A stretch of DNA of 19,072 nucleotides. Source: Nitrospina sp. UBA6727. GTDB lineage: Bacteria; Nitrospinota; Nitrospinia; Nitrospinales; VA-1. The first letter of the stretch is position 1. Every line of letters starts with the position of its first letter. Below, piece after piece: positions 1 through 7,507 of this stretch. The translations under genes were made by a program, and so were the position numbers. The notes under the pieces were generated by a model. It searched no databases, had not been told where the DNA came from, and saw only the letters and a list, made by a program, of their open reading frames with translations. Where the stretch lies: positions 1 to 19,072 of the forward strand of contig DKID01000009.1 in the NCBI GenBank assembly GCA_002454045.1. The letters are read 5' to 3'.

Positions 1-234
1 AATCCCAAGCCAGAATACCATGCCGAAATTTTTTGTGAAATGTTTTCCCAGTTCCCGCAGTTCAAGGCCCATGTAGCGGCCTATATTGAAAGGAACTATT
101 GTGTCGTGGTCAACGATGAAGACCATTCCGATCCTAAATCCCTCCTCAATACTTTAAATCCCGATGAAGTCAGCAAGCTGAATGAATGGGTTTTACTGCG
201 CAACAAACCCGGCACTTTAGCTAGAGAAAAATAA
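1..234 (+). CDS. 3' end of an unrecognised gene (partial)
   Basis: The reading frame is open from the first base of the window to a TAA at 232-234, giving 77 residues, so the true start lies to the left. The Met at 40 is an internal codon. The visible part is soluble, with alternating hydrophobic and charged residues, and has no membrane segment or motif that I recognise; an Asn-Asp-Glu-Asp-His stretch lies near the middle. I cannot assign a function. A gap of 173 bases separates it from the next gene. Confidence 0.55.
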   Translation, partial: NPKPEYHAEIFCEMFSQFPQFKAHVAAYIERNYCVVVNDEDHSDPKSLLNTLNPDEVSKLNEWVLLRNKPGTLAREK

Positions 235-407
235 TCCACTGCTCTCCGCAGGGGCGTGGTGCTCCCTTTATTAGGATTCATACGCCGAATGGGGTATCAC
301 GCCGGTACCGATCTCTAAAGCCTTAAAAGATAAGGTTTAATTATTTTAAAATTATGTGTAAAAACGATTTGTCCTGAATTCGATATAGCTATTTATGATG
401 CGATACC
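235..407. other. intergenic region, possible gene remnant
   Basis: No complete gene is visible. One frame (275-340) reads as a coding-like 21-codon tail ending in TAA at 338-340, but a stop sits directly before it at 272-274, so it is either chance or debris of a decayed gene. The second half (about 335-400) is AT-rich and is the likely promoter region for the response regulator at 408. A TTGTCC at 369-374 and a TATGAT at 394-399 are 19 bases apart, which would start transcription almost at the ATG, so I do not call a promoter. Confidence 0.3.
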
Positions 408-803
408 ATGGCAGACAATAAAAAGAAGTCCGTTAAAATTCTGGTTGTTGAAGACGATGAGGCTTCAAGGATCATCTTCGGGCGGTTTTTAGATCAGATG
501 GGTTTCTCAAACGTGGTTCTGGCTGAAAATGGCAAGGCGGCTCTTGATAAACTCAATTTGAACCCGGTTGATTTGATCATATCTGATTGGCGGATGCCTG
601 ATATGGATGGATTGGAATTTTATTGGACTGCCAGAAATGAAGGCCTTCTTGATAAGGCCCCGTTTTTAATGGTTTCTGCGGAAAGCGAAAAATCCCGGAT
701 CGTTGAGGCGGTAAAGGCCGGAGTGAGTGACTATATTTTGAAACCGGTGAGTTTTAAAACACTGCAGGACAAAATTGAAAAACTTCTAAATTTCCAAGAG
801 TAA
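408..803 (+). CDS. CheY-like single-domain response regulator
   Basis: A 131-residue protein that is one receiver domain with no output domain. It carries the acidic pair D16/D17, the phospho-acceptor D60 inside SDWRMPDMDG, the switch Ser S91 in MVSAE, an aromatic Y110, and the invariant Lys K113 in ILKPVS. The Asp-Trp after strand 3 and the Met-Pro-x-Met-Asp-Gly loop are typical of CheY. It should be phosphorylated by a histidine kinase and act through protein-protein contact, in motility control or a phosphorelay. No kinase or chemotaxis gene is in view, so the partner is unknown. No clear Shine-Dalgarno precedes the ATG. It converges with moaA across 66 bases. Confidence 0.93.
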   Translation: MADNKKKSVKILVVEDDEASRIIFGRFLDQMGFSNVVLAENGKAALDKLNLNPVDLIISDWRMPDMDGLEFYWTARNEGLLDKAPFLMVSAESEKSRIVEAVKAGVSDYILKPVSFKTLQDKIEKLLNFQE

Positions 804-869
804 ATCTTTCTTTAAAAAAATTCTTAGTGTACTAATTAGAGTTAAGGCATGAAAATAGCGGAGAGTGTT

Positions 870-1871
870 TCAGCCGCCGATGGCGTGCATGGCGCGGGTG
901 GGGCGTTCGAAATCTTTCAGGTTGATTTTGTGACCGGGCTCTTTGACTTGCACCGCCTGCTGGATTGTCGCGGCGATGGCGGCGTCGGTTTCGCCGGAGC
1001 GGATTAATTCCTTCAGGTTGGTTTCGTCGGCCGAGAACAGGCAGGTCCGAAGTTTGCCGTCGGCGGTCATGCGGATACGGTTGCAATGGTCGCAAAACGG
1101 ATTGCTGACCGCCGTGATAATTCCGATTTTACCTTTGCCGTCGGCGAAGTTGTATTCGCTTGCTGGACCAATTTCCAGAGAGTTGTCGATTGGGATGAGT
1201 TCGTATTTTTCCCGAATGCGCTCGATGATCTCGTGCCCGAATAAAACTTTGTCGCGCTCCCAAACTTTGTCCGCGTCCAACGGCATGAACTCGATGAAGC
1301 GAACCTCGAAGCCGTCGGCGCGCCCCATTTCAATCAGTCGCATGATTTCGGTTTCGGAAAAGTTGCGCACCGCGACGGCGTTAATTTTAATCGACTTGAA
1401 GCCGACATTGCGCGCCGCGTCCAAACCATCAAGCACCGCTTGCAGGCAATCTCTGCGGTTGACGTCGCGAAACTTTTCCGGGTCGAGCGCGTCCAGGCTG
1501 ACGTTCAGTCTTTTCAATCCGGCGTCCAACAAATCTTGCGCTTGGTCTTTGAGGAAGTAGGCGTTGGTGGTCATGGCGATGTCGTCGATGCCGTCCACCG
1601 CGCTCAGCATTTTGATTAAGCCGGGCAAGTCTTTTCGCATCAGCGGTTCGCCGCCGGTCAAGCGGATGCGGTTGATTCCCAATTTGGAAACGACGGTCAC
1701 CACGCGGCGGATTTCCTCAAACGTCAGCAGGTTGCTGCGGTCCATGAACGCCACGTTGTCCGCCGGCATGCAATAAGTGCAACGGAAATTACAGCGGTCC
1801 GTAACGGAAATTCTGAGGTTGACGATGGTTCGTCCCATCCCATCGACAAGTTTAGGTGAACGGTTGGTCAT
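870..1871 (-). CDS. moaA: GTP 3',8-cyclase MoaA (molybdenum cofactor biosynthesis)
   Basis: A radical SAM enzyme of 333 residues, the usual MoaA length. It converts GTP to 3',8-cyclo-7,8-dihydro-GTP, the first step of molybdopterin synthesis. The N-terminal SAM cluster is C27-x3-C31-x2-C34 in DRCNFRCTYC. The second 4Fe-4S cluster, which binds substrate, uses C260, C263 and C277 (CDHCNRIR, then RTCLFS). The TGGEPL motif is present, and the protein ends in Gly-Gly, the functionally required C-terminus of MoaA. No other moa or moe gene is nearby. It is divergent from the DNA ligase gene, whose likely start lies 90 bases away. As a two-cluster protein it is a plausible client of the SUF system downstream. 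Confidence 0.97.
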   Translation of the reverse strand: MTNRSPKLVDGMGRTIVNLRISVTDRCNFRCTYCMPADNVAFMDRSNLLTFEEIRRVVTVVSKLGINRIRLTGGEPLMRKDLPGLIKMLSAVDGIDDIAMTTNAYFLKDQAQDLLDAGLKRLNVSLDALDPEKFRDVNRRDCLQAVLDGLDAARNVGFKSIKINAVAVRNFSETEIMRLIEMGRADGFEVRFIEFMPLDADKVWERDKVLFGHEIIERIREKYELIPIDNSLEIGPASEYNFADGKGKIGIITAVSNPFCDHCNRIRMTADGKLRTCLFSADETNLKELIRSGETDAAIAATIQQAVQVKEPGHKINLKDFERPTRAMHAIGG

Positions 1872-1961
1872 GAGGAATTACCTGTGCTATTAGGGTACCC
1901 GCCAAGTTTTTATTTTATGCTACATAAATTATTTGCGGATTATAACATTTTTCGTGCGCGG

Positions 1962-2810
1962 ATGTATAGAATAAGTTTGCGATGCTGGAAGTTGGCCATC
2001 GCTTGCCTGCTGGGTTGCTCGCTGTGGACGACGGTGACGATGGCGCAGGTGCCCGATTTGTTCCTGCTCAAAACCTACGACGGCACGCAGGATGTGGTCG
2101 GCTGGGTGATGAGCGAAAAACTCGACGGCGTGCGCGGGCTATGGAACGGCGAGCGCCTCGTCAGCCGCAGCGGCAATACGCTACGCGCGCCCGACTGGTT
2201 CACGCGCGACTTTCCGCCGTTCGCGCTCGATGGCGAGTTGTGGAGCACGCGCGGCAATTTTGAGGGCATCGTCTCCATCGTGCGCCGCCAAACTCCGGAT
2301 GCCCGCTGGTCGCAAATGCGCTATCATATCTTCGAAGTTCCGCATCAAGCTGGCGGCTTGCTCGAGCGGCTCGCCGTGTTAGCCGATTACTTGGAAAAAC
2401 GCCCGGTCGCGCATTTGCGAATCATCCCGCAAATCCCCGTTGCCACCACCGCGCAACTGCGCAACTTTCTCGCCGAAGTGGCCGACGGCGGCGGCGAGGG
2501 CGTGGTCGTGCGCAACCCCGATTCACCGTATCAAACCGGCCGTCTGTCCTCGGCGCTCAAGGTCAAAAACTATGTGGACGCCGAATGCGTGGTGCGAAAA
2601 ATCTTGCCCGGCAACGGCAAATACACCGGCAAAATGGGCGCGTTGCGATGCGCGATGGCGGACGGAAAGTTGGTCAACATCGGCTCCGGCTTCAGCGACA
2701 AAATGCGCGCCGCGCCGCCGCCCGTGGGCAGCACCATCACCTTTAAGTATTATGGCTTGACGCAAAAAGGCAAGCCGCGCTTCCCGGTGTATTTGCGGCT
2801 TCGAAAATAA
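1962..2810 (+). CDS. LigE-like exported ATP-dependent DNA ligase
   Basis: A minimal ATP-dependent DNA ligase with nucleotidyltransferase and OB domains only. Numbered from the ATG at 1962 (282 residues), motif I is EKLDGVR with adenylated Lys K53, motif III is LDGELW (89-94), motif IV EGVVVR (179-184), motif V LKVK (199-202), and the OB fold follows from about 204. Residues 2-28 form a basic stretch, a hydrophobic core and a TMA-Q site, a signal peptide for the periplasm as in the LigE group. LLGC could instead be a lipobox. An upstream in-frame ATG at 1884 adds 26 residues, but it would bury the signal inside the protein and leave 12 bases to the moaA start, so I prefer 1962. LigE enzymes are thought to act on DNA in the periplasm, possibly in uptake or biofilm. 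Confidence 0.85.
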   Translation: MYRISLRCWKLAIACLLGCSLWTTVTMAQVPDLFLLKTYDGTQDVVGWVMSEKLDGVRGLWNGERLVSRSGNTLRAPDWFTRDFPPFALDGELWSTRGNFEGIVSIVRRQTPDARWSQMRYHIFEVPHQAGGLLERLAVLADYLEKRPVAHLRIIPQIPVATTAQLRNFLAEVADGGGEGVVVRNPDSPYQTGRLSSALKVKNYVDAECVVRKILPGNGKYTGKMGALRCAMADGKLVNIGSGFSDKMRAAPPPVGSTITFKYYGLTQKGKPRFPVYLRLRK

Positions 2811-2863
2811 CGCGCGTGGTCGTTCACGCCACCGTCGTCACATTGCCGCCGCTGATGTTTCAC

Positions 2864-2890
2864 TGGATTCCTGCTTTCGCAAGAATGACG
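2864..2890. repeat. short imperfect hairpin resembling dispersed intergenic repeats
   Basis: ATTCCTGC (2867-2874) and GCAAGAAT (2879-2886) pair around a TTTC loop with one mismatch. The surrounding TGGATTCCTGCTTTCGC and GAATGACG resemble a short palindromic repeat that I know from many bacterial genomes, in which a GGATTCC arm and a GGAATGAC arm flank TTTCGC. Only one copy is visible here. Confidence 0.4.
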
Positions 2891-2957
2891 TGGGAAGGGA
2901 TGGAAATGACGGCGATTGCGGCGCAGTGACGGCGGGGGGAGTGGAATTAAAAAAACC

Positions 2958-2987
2958 TTGCCGCGCAGGTTGCATTTGATATATAAT
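2958..2987 (+). promoter_or_regulatory. sigma70-like promoter of the SUF operon
   Basis: TTGCCG (2958-2963) and a perfect TATAAT (2982-2987) are separated by 18 bases. Transcription would start near 2993-2995, leaving a leader of about 95 bases before the GTG of the nifU-like gene. It is the best promoter match in the window and points at the six-gene SUF operon. No recognisable IscR type 1 box overlaps it. Confidence 0.6.
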
Positions 2988-3026
2988 CGCGGGCAAAGGT
3001 TCAGTTGGGATAACCGGGCGACGCTG

Positions 3027-3055
3027 GGAAATTTTAGGCGCGGTCGGAAATTTTA
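3027..3055 (+). repeat. two direct repeats in the SUF leader
   Basis: GGAAATTTTA occurs at 3027-3036 and again at 3046-3055, start to start 19 bases, close to two helical turns. A related GGGGAAACTTTT follows at about 3059-3070. Each copy contains the near-palindrome AAATTTT. The placement just after the predicted transcription start would suit binding of a dimeric repressor or an RNA element. This is inference; no regulator gene is in view. Confidence 0.35.
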
Positions 3056-3088
3056 TTCGGGGAAACTTTTCAACTCAGGTATTTTTTT

Positions 3089-3829
3089 GTGACTGTCGCG
3101 GAAGAAAAATTTTCAGCAGTTTTCGAGGAGACCGCCGGCGCGATTAAGCACCGCGGTGCGTATTATCAAGAGGACGCAGGCGAAAAGGGGATGGCGCTGC
3201 TCGAGGCTAAGTTCAAAGATACCAAATTATATTGGCTGGTGGACGTCAAGGAGGACCGCGTTTTCAGCGCGCGGTTTTTCGCCTACGGCGGAAAAATATC
3301 TTTGGTAGTCGGCGACACTCTCTGCGCCATGGTCGAAGGGTTGACGGTGGATGAGGCGTGCTCGCTTTTGAAAACCGATGTGGAAGCCCGGTTGCGCGAC
3401 GCGCCAGATGTCCCCGCCGTTCCCGAATCCAAAATAAAGGCTTTCGACGCAGTCGAAGAGTTGCTGAAAATCGCCAAGGAAAAATATCCCGCGGCGAAGG
3501 GGGCGGCCATCGCCCGCGCGGCCATCGACAAAGCCGATTTTCAATCCACCACGGAATTGAACTTGGCGGCGCAGGCTTGGTTGGGGTTGACGAAGGACGA
3601 ACAGAAGGAGCAAATAGAAATTGTTTTGGACGAGCATATCCGCCCGGCTCTTATGAATGACGGGGGCAACGTCCAAGTTTTGGATGTAACCGCCGGCGAG
3701 AAAGTTTTGGTTCAATACCAAGGCGCGTGCGGTAGTTGCGGGTCTTCTTTGGGAGCCACCCTGTCGTTTATGGAATCGACCCTGCGCAAACATATCTACA
3801 ACGAACTAAATGTTGTTCCACAGATGTAA
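3089..3829 (+). CDS. NifU-like Fe-S protein with degenerate N-terminal scaffold domain
   Basis: A 246-residue protein starting at GTG, with AGG about nine bases upstream. Residues 1-100 resemble the IscU/NifU N-terminal fold (a LVDVKEDRVFSARFFAYGG strand pair followed by the VEGLTVDEA helix), but the scaffold Cys expected after YG is Gly (YGGK). Only C79 and C91 are found there, so it is probably not a normal IscU scaffold. A helical linker (115-165) leads to a NifU C-terminal domain (about 172-240) with the cluster-binding pair C214-x2-C217 in GACGSCGSS. Such domains carry or transfer 4Fe-4S clusters to target enzymes. It is the first gene of the SUF operon, 21 bases before sufB, which supports a role as a carrier next to SufBCD. 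Confidence 0.85.
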   Translation: MTVAEEKFSAVFEETAGAIKHRGAYYQEDAGEKGMALLEAKFKDTKLYWLVDVKEDRVFSARFFAYGGKISLVVGDTLCAMVEGLTVDEACSLLKTDVEARLRDAPDVPAVPESKIKAFDAVEELLKIAKEKYPAAKGAAIARAAIDKADFQSTTELNLAAQAWLGLTKDEQKEQIEIVLDEHIRPALMNDGGNVQVLDVTAGEKVLVQYQGACGSCGSSLGATLSFMESTLRKHIYNELNVVPQM

Positions 3830-3850
3830 CTAATTTCGCGGAGACAAATT

Positions 3851-5314
3851 ATGAATGCCGAGACGACCGCCGAACGAAACTCCGTTTCAGATATTCTCGA
3901 AAACGATACTTACAAATACGGATTCACGACCGATGTTGAGTCGGAGACTTTTGCCAAAGGACTCAGCGAGGACGTCGTCCGCGCCATTTCCGCGAAGAAG
4001 AAAGAGCCCGCGTTCATGCTTGATTTCCGGCTACGGGCGTTCGCGAAATGGAAAACCATGAAGGCGCCGAAGTGGCCGAATGTTCGTTATCCGTCCATCG
4101 ACTTTCAAAACATTTCCTATTATTCCGCGCCGAAGAAAAAGAAACAGTTGCAAAGTCTGGACGAAGTTGACCCGGAAGTCATGCGCACTTTCGAAAAACT
4201 CGGCATCCCGCTGGACGAACAAAAGAAGTTAGCCAATGTTGCGGTGGACGCCGTGTTCGACAGCGTCAGCGTAGCCACCACGCACAAGAAAAAACTCATG
4301 GAAGCGGGCATCATCTTTTGCCCCATATCCGAAGCCCTCGCGGAGTATCCGGAGTTGGTGGAACAATATCTCGGCACCGTGGTTCCCATCGGCGATAATT
4401 TTTACGCCGCGCTGAATAGTGCCGTGTTCACGGACGGCTCGTTCGTTTACATCCCGCCCGACACGATTAGCCCCATGGAAATCTCAACCTATTTCCGCAT
4501 CAACACGGAAGAGACGGGACAGTTTGAGCGGACGCTGATCATTTGCGCGGAGAACAGTTATGTTTCCTATTTGGAAGGATGCACCGCGCCGCAGTTCGAC
4601 ACCAACCAGTTGCACGCCGCCGTGGTCGAACTAATCACCCTCGAGAACGCGGAGATCAAATACAGCACGGTGCAAAACTGGTACGCCGGCGACAAAGAAA
4701 CGGGCAAGGGCGGCGTCTATAATTTTGTCACCAAGCGAGGGAAATGCCGCGGGGACAATTCCAAAATTTCTTGGACGCAAGTGGAAACCGGGTCAGCCAT
4801 CACCTGGAAATATCCAAGTTGTATCCTTCAAGGCGACAACACCAGCGGCGAATTTTATTCCGTGGCGTTGACCAACGGATACATGCAAGCCGACACGGGG
4901 ACGAAGATGATTCATCTCGGCAAAAACACCCGGTCGAGTATTATCTCCAAAGGCATTTCCGCCGACCATTCCAGCAACAGTTATCGAGGCCAAGTGAAGG
5001 TGGGAAAGAACGCCACCAACGCCAGAAATTATAGCCAATGCGACAGCATGCTGGTCGGCGGAAAATCCAGCGCACACACTTTTCCGTACATAGAAGCCGC
5101 CAACCGCTCGGTGCAAATTGAACACGAAGCCTCCACTTCAAGAATCAGCGAAGAGCAACTCTTCTATTTTGAGTCAAGGGGAATTTCCCGTGAGAACGCG
5201 ATTGAAGCGGTCATCAGCGGATTCTGCAAAGAAGTCTTCAAACAACTGCCGATGGAGTTCGCCGTCGAAGCGCAAAAACTGTTGACCCTGAAACTCGAAA
5301 ACAGTGTCGGCTAA
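3851..5314 (+). CDS. sufB: Fe-S cluster assembly scaffold SufB
   Basis: A 487-residue SufB, slightly longer at the N-terminus than the E. coli protein. SufB with SufC and SufD forms the cytosolic SufBC2D scaffold on which clusters are built. The family core is clear: FTDGSFVYIPPD (193-204), LEGCTAP (241-247), and NYSQCDSML with C397, which corresponds by alignment to E. coli C405. E426 in VQIEHEAST corresponds to E434, the other functionally important residue of the SufB/SufD interface. The C-terminal helical part has the FYFESRGIS motif. It follows the nifU-like gene by 21 bases. A gap of 133 bases with possible terminator-like structure separates it from sufC, unusual within this tight operon. 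Confidence 0.97.
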   Translation: MNAETTAERNSVSDILENDTYKYGFTTDVESETFAKGLSEDVVRAISAKKKEPAFMLDFRLRAFAKWKTMKAPKWPNVRYPSIDFQNISYYSAPKKKKQLQSLDEVDPEVMRTFEKLGIPLDEQKKLANVAVDAVFDSVSVATTHKKKLMEAGIIFCPISEALAEYPELVEQYLGTVVPIGDNFYAALNSAVFTDGSFVYIPPDTISPMEISTYFRINTEETGQFERTLIICAENSYVSYLEGCTAPQFDTNQLHAAVVELITLENAEIKYSTVQNWYAGDKETGKGGVYNFVTKRGKCRGDNSKISWTQVETGSAITWKYPSCILQGDNTSGEFYSVALTNGYMQADTGTKMIHLGKNTRSSIISKGISADHSSNSYRGQVKVGKNATNARNYSQCDSMLVGGKSSAHTFPYIEAANRSVQIEHEASTSRISEEQLFYFESRGISRENAIEAVISGFCKEVFKQLPMEFAVEAQKLLTLKLENSVG

Positions 5315-5368
5315 ACATCGACATCAGACCGGAATGGCGAAAGCATTGGCGTTGAGTAATATTTGAAT

Positions 5369-5428
5369 AGCCCCTGTGTTGGTTCCCGCGGCGTGGTATT
5401 TTTCAGGGAGCTTGCGGGGCTTTTTTTA
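5369..5428 (+). terminator. possible attenuator or weak intrinsic terminator between sufB and sufC
   Basis: AGCCCC (5369-5374) can pair with GGGGCT (5416-5421), immediately followed by a run of T (5421-5427). Two alternative pairings compete for the same bases: CCCTG (5372-5376) with CAGGG (5404-5408), and CCCGC (5385-5389) with GCGGG (5414-5418). The stems are short and the loops long, so a full terminator is uncertain. Mutually exclusive stems ahead of a T tract would fit partial termination or attenuation that sets the ratio of sufB to the downstream genes. Confidence 0.4.
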
Positions 5429-5447
5429 TTTATGCGAGAGGTAATTC

Positions 5448-6194
5448 ATGCTTGAAATTAAAAATTTGCACGCGCGCGTTGACGGGAACGAAATCCTAGA
5501 AGGCATTTCCCTCACGGTTAAGGCAGGGGAAATTCACGCGGTGATGGGCCCCAACGGGTCCGGAAAAAGTACGCTGGCAAAAATTCTTTCTGGCCACCCT
5601 TCCTATGAAGTCGCAGACGGGCAGATACTATTCGAAAAAAATAACCTGTTAGAGATGGACGCCGAAGAACGCTCCCTGTCTGGAATTTTTATGGGCTTCC
5701 AATATCCGGTGGAGGTGCCGGGAGTGAACAACGCCGAGTTTTTGCGCATGGCTTTTAATGCCCGAAGAGTGCGGGACGGCGAGGAAGAAATAGACCCTCT
5801 GGATTTTGACGAACTCCTTTCTGAAAAAATGAAAATGCTGAAAATGGAAAACAAATACAAAGAACGAAATCTCAATGATGGTTTTTCTGGCGGCGAAAAA
5901 AAGAAAAATGAAATTTTGCAGATGGCGATCCTCAAACCCAAACTTGCCATCCTGGACGAAACCGATTCGGGACTTGACATCGACGCCTTGAGAACTGTCG
6001 CGGAAGGGGTGAACAGTTTGCGCAACGAAAAAAACGCGCTCATTCTCATCACGCATTACCAGCGTTTACTGGATTATATCAAACCCGACTTCGTTCACGT
6101 TCTGCACAAAGGGAAAATCGTCAAGTCGGGAGACAAGGCGCTAGCAATTGAACTCGAATCCCAAGGGTATGATTGGGTGACGACCGAGAATTGA
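5448..6194 (+). CDS. sufC: SUF system ATPase SufC
   Basis: A 248-residue ABC-type ATPase, the normal SufC length, with no membrane segment. Walker A is GPNGSGKST (34-42, K40), the Q-loop lies in MGFQYPVEVPG, the signature is FSGGEKKKNE (146-155), Walker B ends in D170 with catalytic E171 (AILDETDSGLD), and the switch His is H203 in ITHYQR. The GEKKKNE signature and ETDSGLD after Walker B are characteristic of SufC rather than of transporters. It powers conformational change in SufBC2D. GAGAGG at 5436-5441 is the ribosome binding site. The stop is 8 bases before the preferred sufD start. Confidence 0.97.
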   Translation: MLEIKNLHARVDGNEILEGISLTVKAGEIHAVMGPNGSGKSTLAKILSGHPSYEVADGQILFEKNNLLEMDAEERSLSGIFMGFQYPVEVPGVNNAEFLRMAFNARRVRDGEEEIDPLDFDELLSEKMKMLKMENKYKERNLNDGFSGGEKKKNEILQMAILKPKLAILDETDSGLDIDALRTVAEGVNSLRNEKNALILITHYQRLLDYIKPDFVHVLHKGKIVKSGDKALAIELESQGYDWVTTEN

Positions 6195-6202
6195 GGAAAG
6201 TC

Positions 6203-7507
6203 ATGCCGAACACACTCGTTAAGTCCAGTGCCGAATCGGCGTTTCTGGATTTACATAAAAAACTTTTAGAGCGCGGCCGCCCCGCCTTGGCGGAGCTTCA
6301 AGAAATCGCGTTGCGCCGATTTGACTCGCTACGATTTCCCCATTCAAAGCACGAAATGTACACCTACGTGAACACCAAAGAACTGGCGGCAACTTCCTTT
6401 GGTCTTCCCGACGACGCGGCGAACGTCTCCGAAGATTTTGTTTCCCGTCACATTTACCCGGGTTGCGAACACCAATGCTTGGTGTTTGTTGACGGGACTT
6501 TCGACCGCGGACTGTCGCGGTTTGAAGGAATGCGCGCCGACATCGCGCCTTTGTCGGAAGCCGACCGCGAACTGAAAAATTATTTGTCGGAAACGGCGGC
6601 GAATGAAAACGACGTGTTCGCTTCTCTCAGCACAGCGTTTTGCGGCGACGGCATAATTTTTAAGGTGGACGACAACACACAAATCTCCGACACGCTGCAA
6701 GTTCTTTTTGTTTCCACCGGCAGAGCCGCCGCACCAGTCATGCACGCGCCGCGGTTGGTTTGGCAGTTGGGGAAATTATCCGAAGTCAAAGTGATCGAAA
6801 AATTTGTCGGTCGCGACGGCGGGTATTTCATCAACTCGGTACAGGATTGGTTGCTCGCCGAAGGCGCCGGCGTTTCCTTCACGCAAGTTCAGGCGGATGT
6901 TTTTGACTCTTGGCATTTTTCAAAAACCCGCGTTCACCTAAATCGAGACGCCAAATTCTATTCCACCAACGCTTCCTCCGGGACCCAGTTAGCCCGGCAC
7001 CATTACGAAGTTTGGCTCAAAGAAAAAGGCTCCGAGTTGAAGTTGAACGGAATCAGCGTGCTGGACGGAAAGGAGCAAGTTCATAACTTCGTCCGCATTC
7101 ATCACGCAGCGCCGCAATGCGTCAGCCGCCAACATTTCAAAAATATCGTGAACGGCGCCGCCCGTTCCAGTTTTGATGGAACCGTAATCGTCAACCGAGA
7201 AGCGCAACTGACCACCTCCGACCAGTTGGTCAACAACCTCATGCTTTCCGATAATTGCCACACGAACAACAAACCCAACTTGATGATTCTTGCCGATGAT
7301 GTGAAATGTACCCACGGCGTGACCGTCGGTCAAATTGATGAAGACCAGTGGTTTTACCTGCAAACACGCGGCCTGTCCGCCAAGGCGGCGAAGGAACTTC
7401 TCACCCGAAGTTTTGCGCAAAGCATTATCCAGACCATCGAGTTTCCCGCCGTGGTGGAAGAACTGAGCGGCTCGCTTCTTCAGAAACTGGAGGCGACCGA
7501 TGCCTGA
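6203..7507 (+). CDS. sufD: Fe-S cluster assembly protein SufD
   Basis: A SufD/SufB-family beta-helix protein of 434 residues. I chose the ATG at 6203 because GAGGAAAG (6193-6200) is well placed before it; a TTG at 6173 in the same frame would overlap sufC and has no such site. The diagnostic C-terminal region is present: SRQHFKNIV, FDGTVIVN, AQLTTSDQ, NNLMLS, then ADDVKCTHG with C369 and H371, corresponding to E. coli C358 and the functionally important H360, then FYLQTRGLS. SufD pairs with SufB in the SufBC2D complex and is needed for iron entry. Its last 8 bases overlap sufS, indicating translational coupling. Confidence 0.96.
   Translation: MPNTLVKSSAESAFLDLHKKLLERGRPALAELQEIALRRFDSLRFPHSKHEMYTYVNTKELAATSFGLPDDAANVSEDFVSRHIYPGCEHQCLVFVDGTFDRGLSRFEGMRADIAPLSEADRELKNYLSETAANENDVFASLSTAFCGDGIIFKVDDNTQISDTLQVLFVSTGRAAAPVMHAPRLVWQLGKLSEVKVIEKFVGRDGGYFINSVQDWLLAEGAGVSFTQVQADVFDSWHFSKTRVHLNRDAKFYSTNASSGTQLARHHYEVWLKEKGSELKLNGISVLDGKEQVHNFVRIHHAAPQCVSRQHFKNIVNGAARSSFDGTVIVNREAQLTTSDQLVNNLMLSDNCHTNNKPNLMILADDVKCTHGVTVGQIDEDQWFYLQTRGLSAKAAKELLTRSFAQSIIQTIEFPAVVEELSGSLLQKLEATDA

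Larger units (their letters stand above)
2811..3088. other. intergenic region upstream of the SUF operon
   Basis: I see no gene in these 278 bases. From left to right it holds a GTCGTCAC/GCCGCCG-rich stretch (2821-2856), a short imperfect hairpin (2867-2886), a second GACGGCG-rich stretch (2905-2940), a sigma70-like promoter (2958-2987) and a leader of about 95 bases with two copies of GGAAATTTTA. The GC-rich stretches on both sides of the hairpin are loosely complementary. Confidence 0.5.

Noticed and set aside
392..407. Promoter TTGTCC/TATGAT for the response regulator
   Set aside because: The spacing of 19 is long and transcription would start at the ATG itself, so support is too weak.
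832..1095. Open frame on the minus strand at the end of moaA, and long open frames on the plus strand over moaA
   Set aside because: They lie over moaA in other frames, have Arg/Ser-rich composition typical of shadow frames, and match no family.
1884..1961. N-terminal extension of the DNA ligase from the ATG at 1884
   Set aside because: It would place the export signal internally and leave only 12 bases to the divergent moaA start.
3227..3793. 188-codon minus-strand frame opposite the nifU-like gene
   Set aside because: It is the antisense shadow of a well-supported gene and has no recognisable motif.
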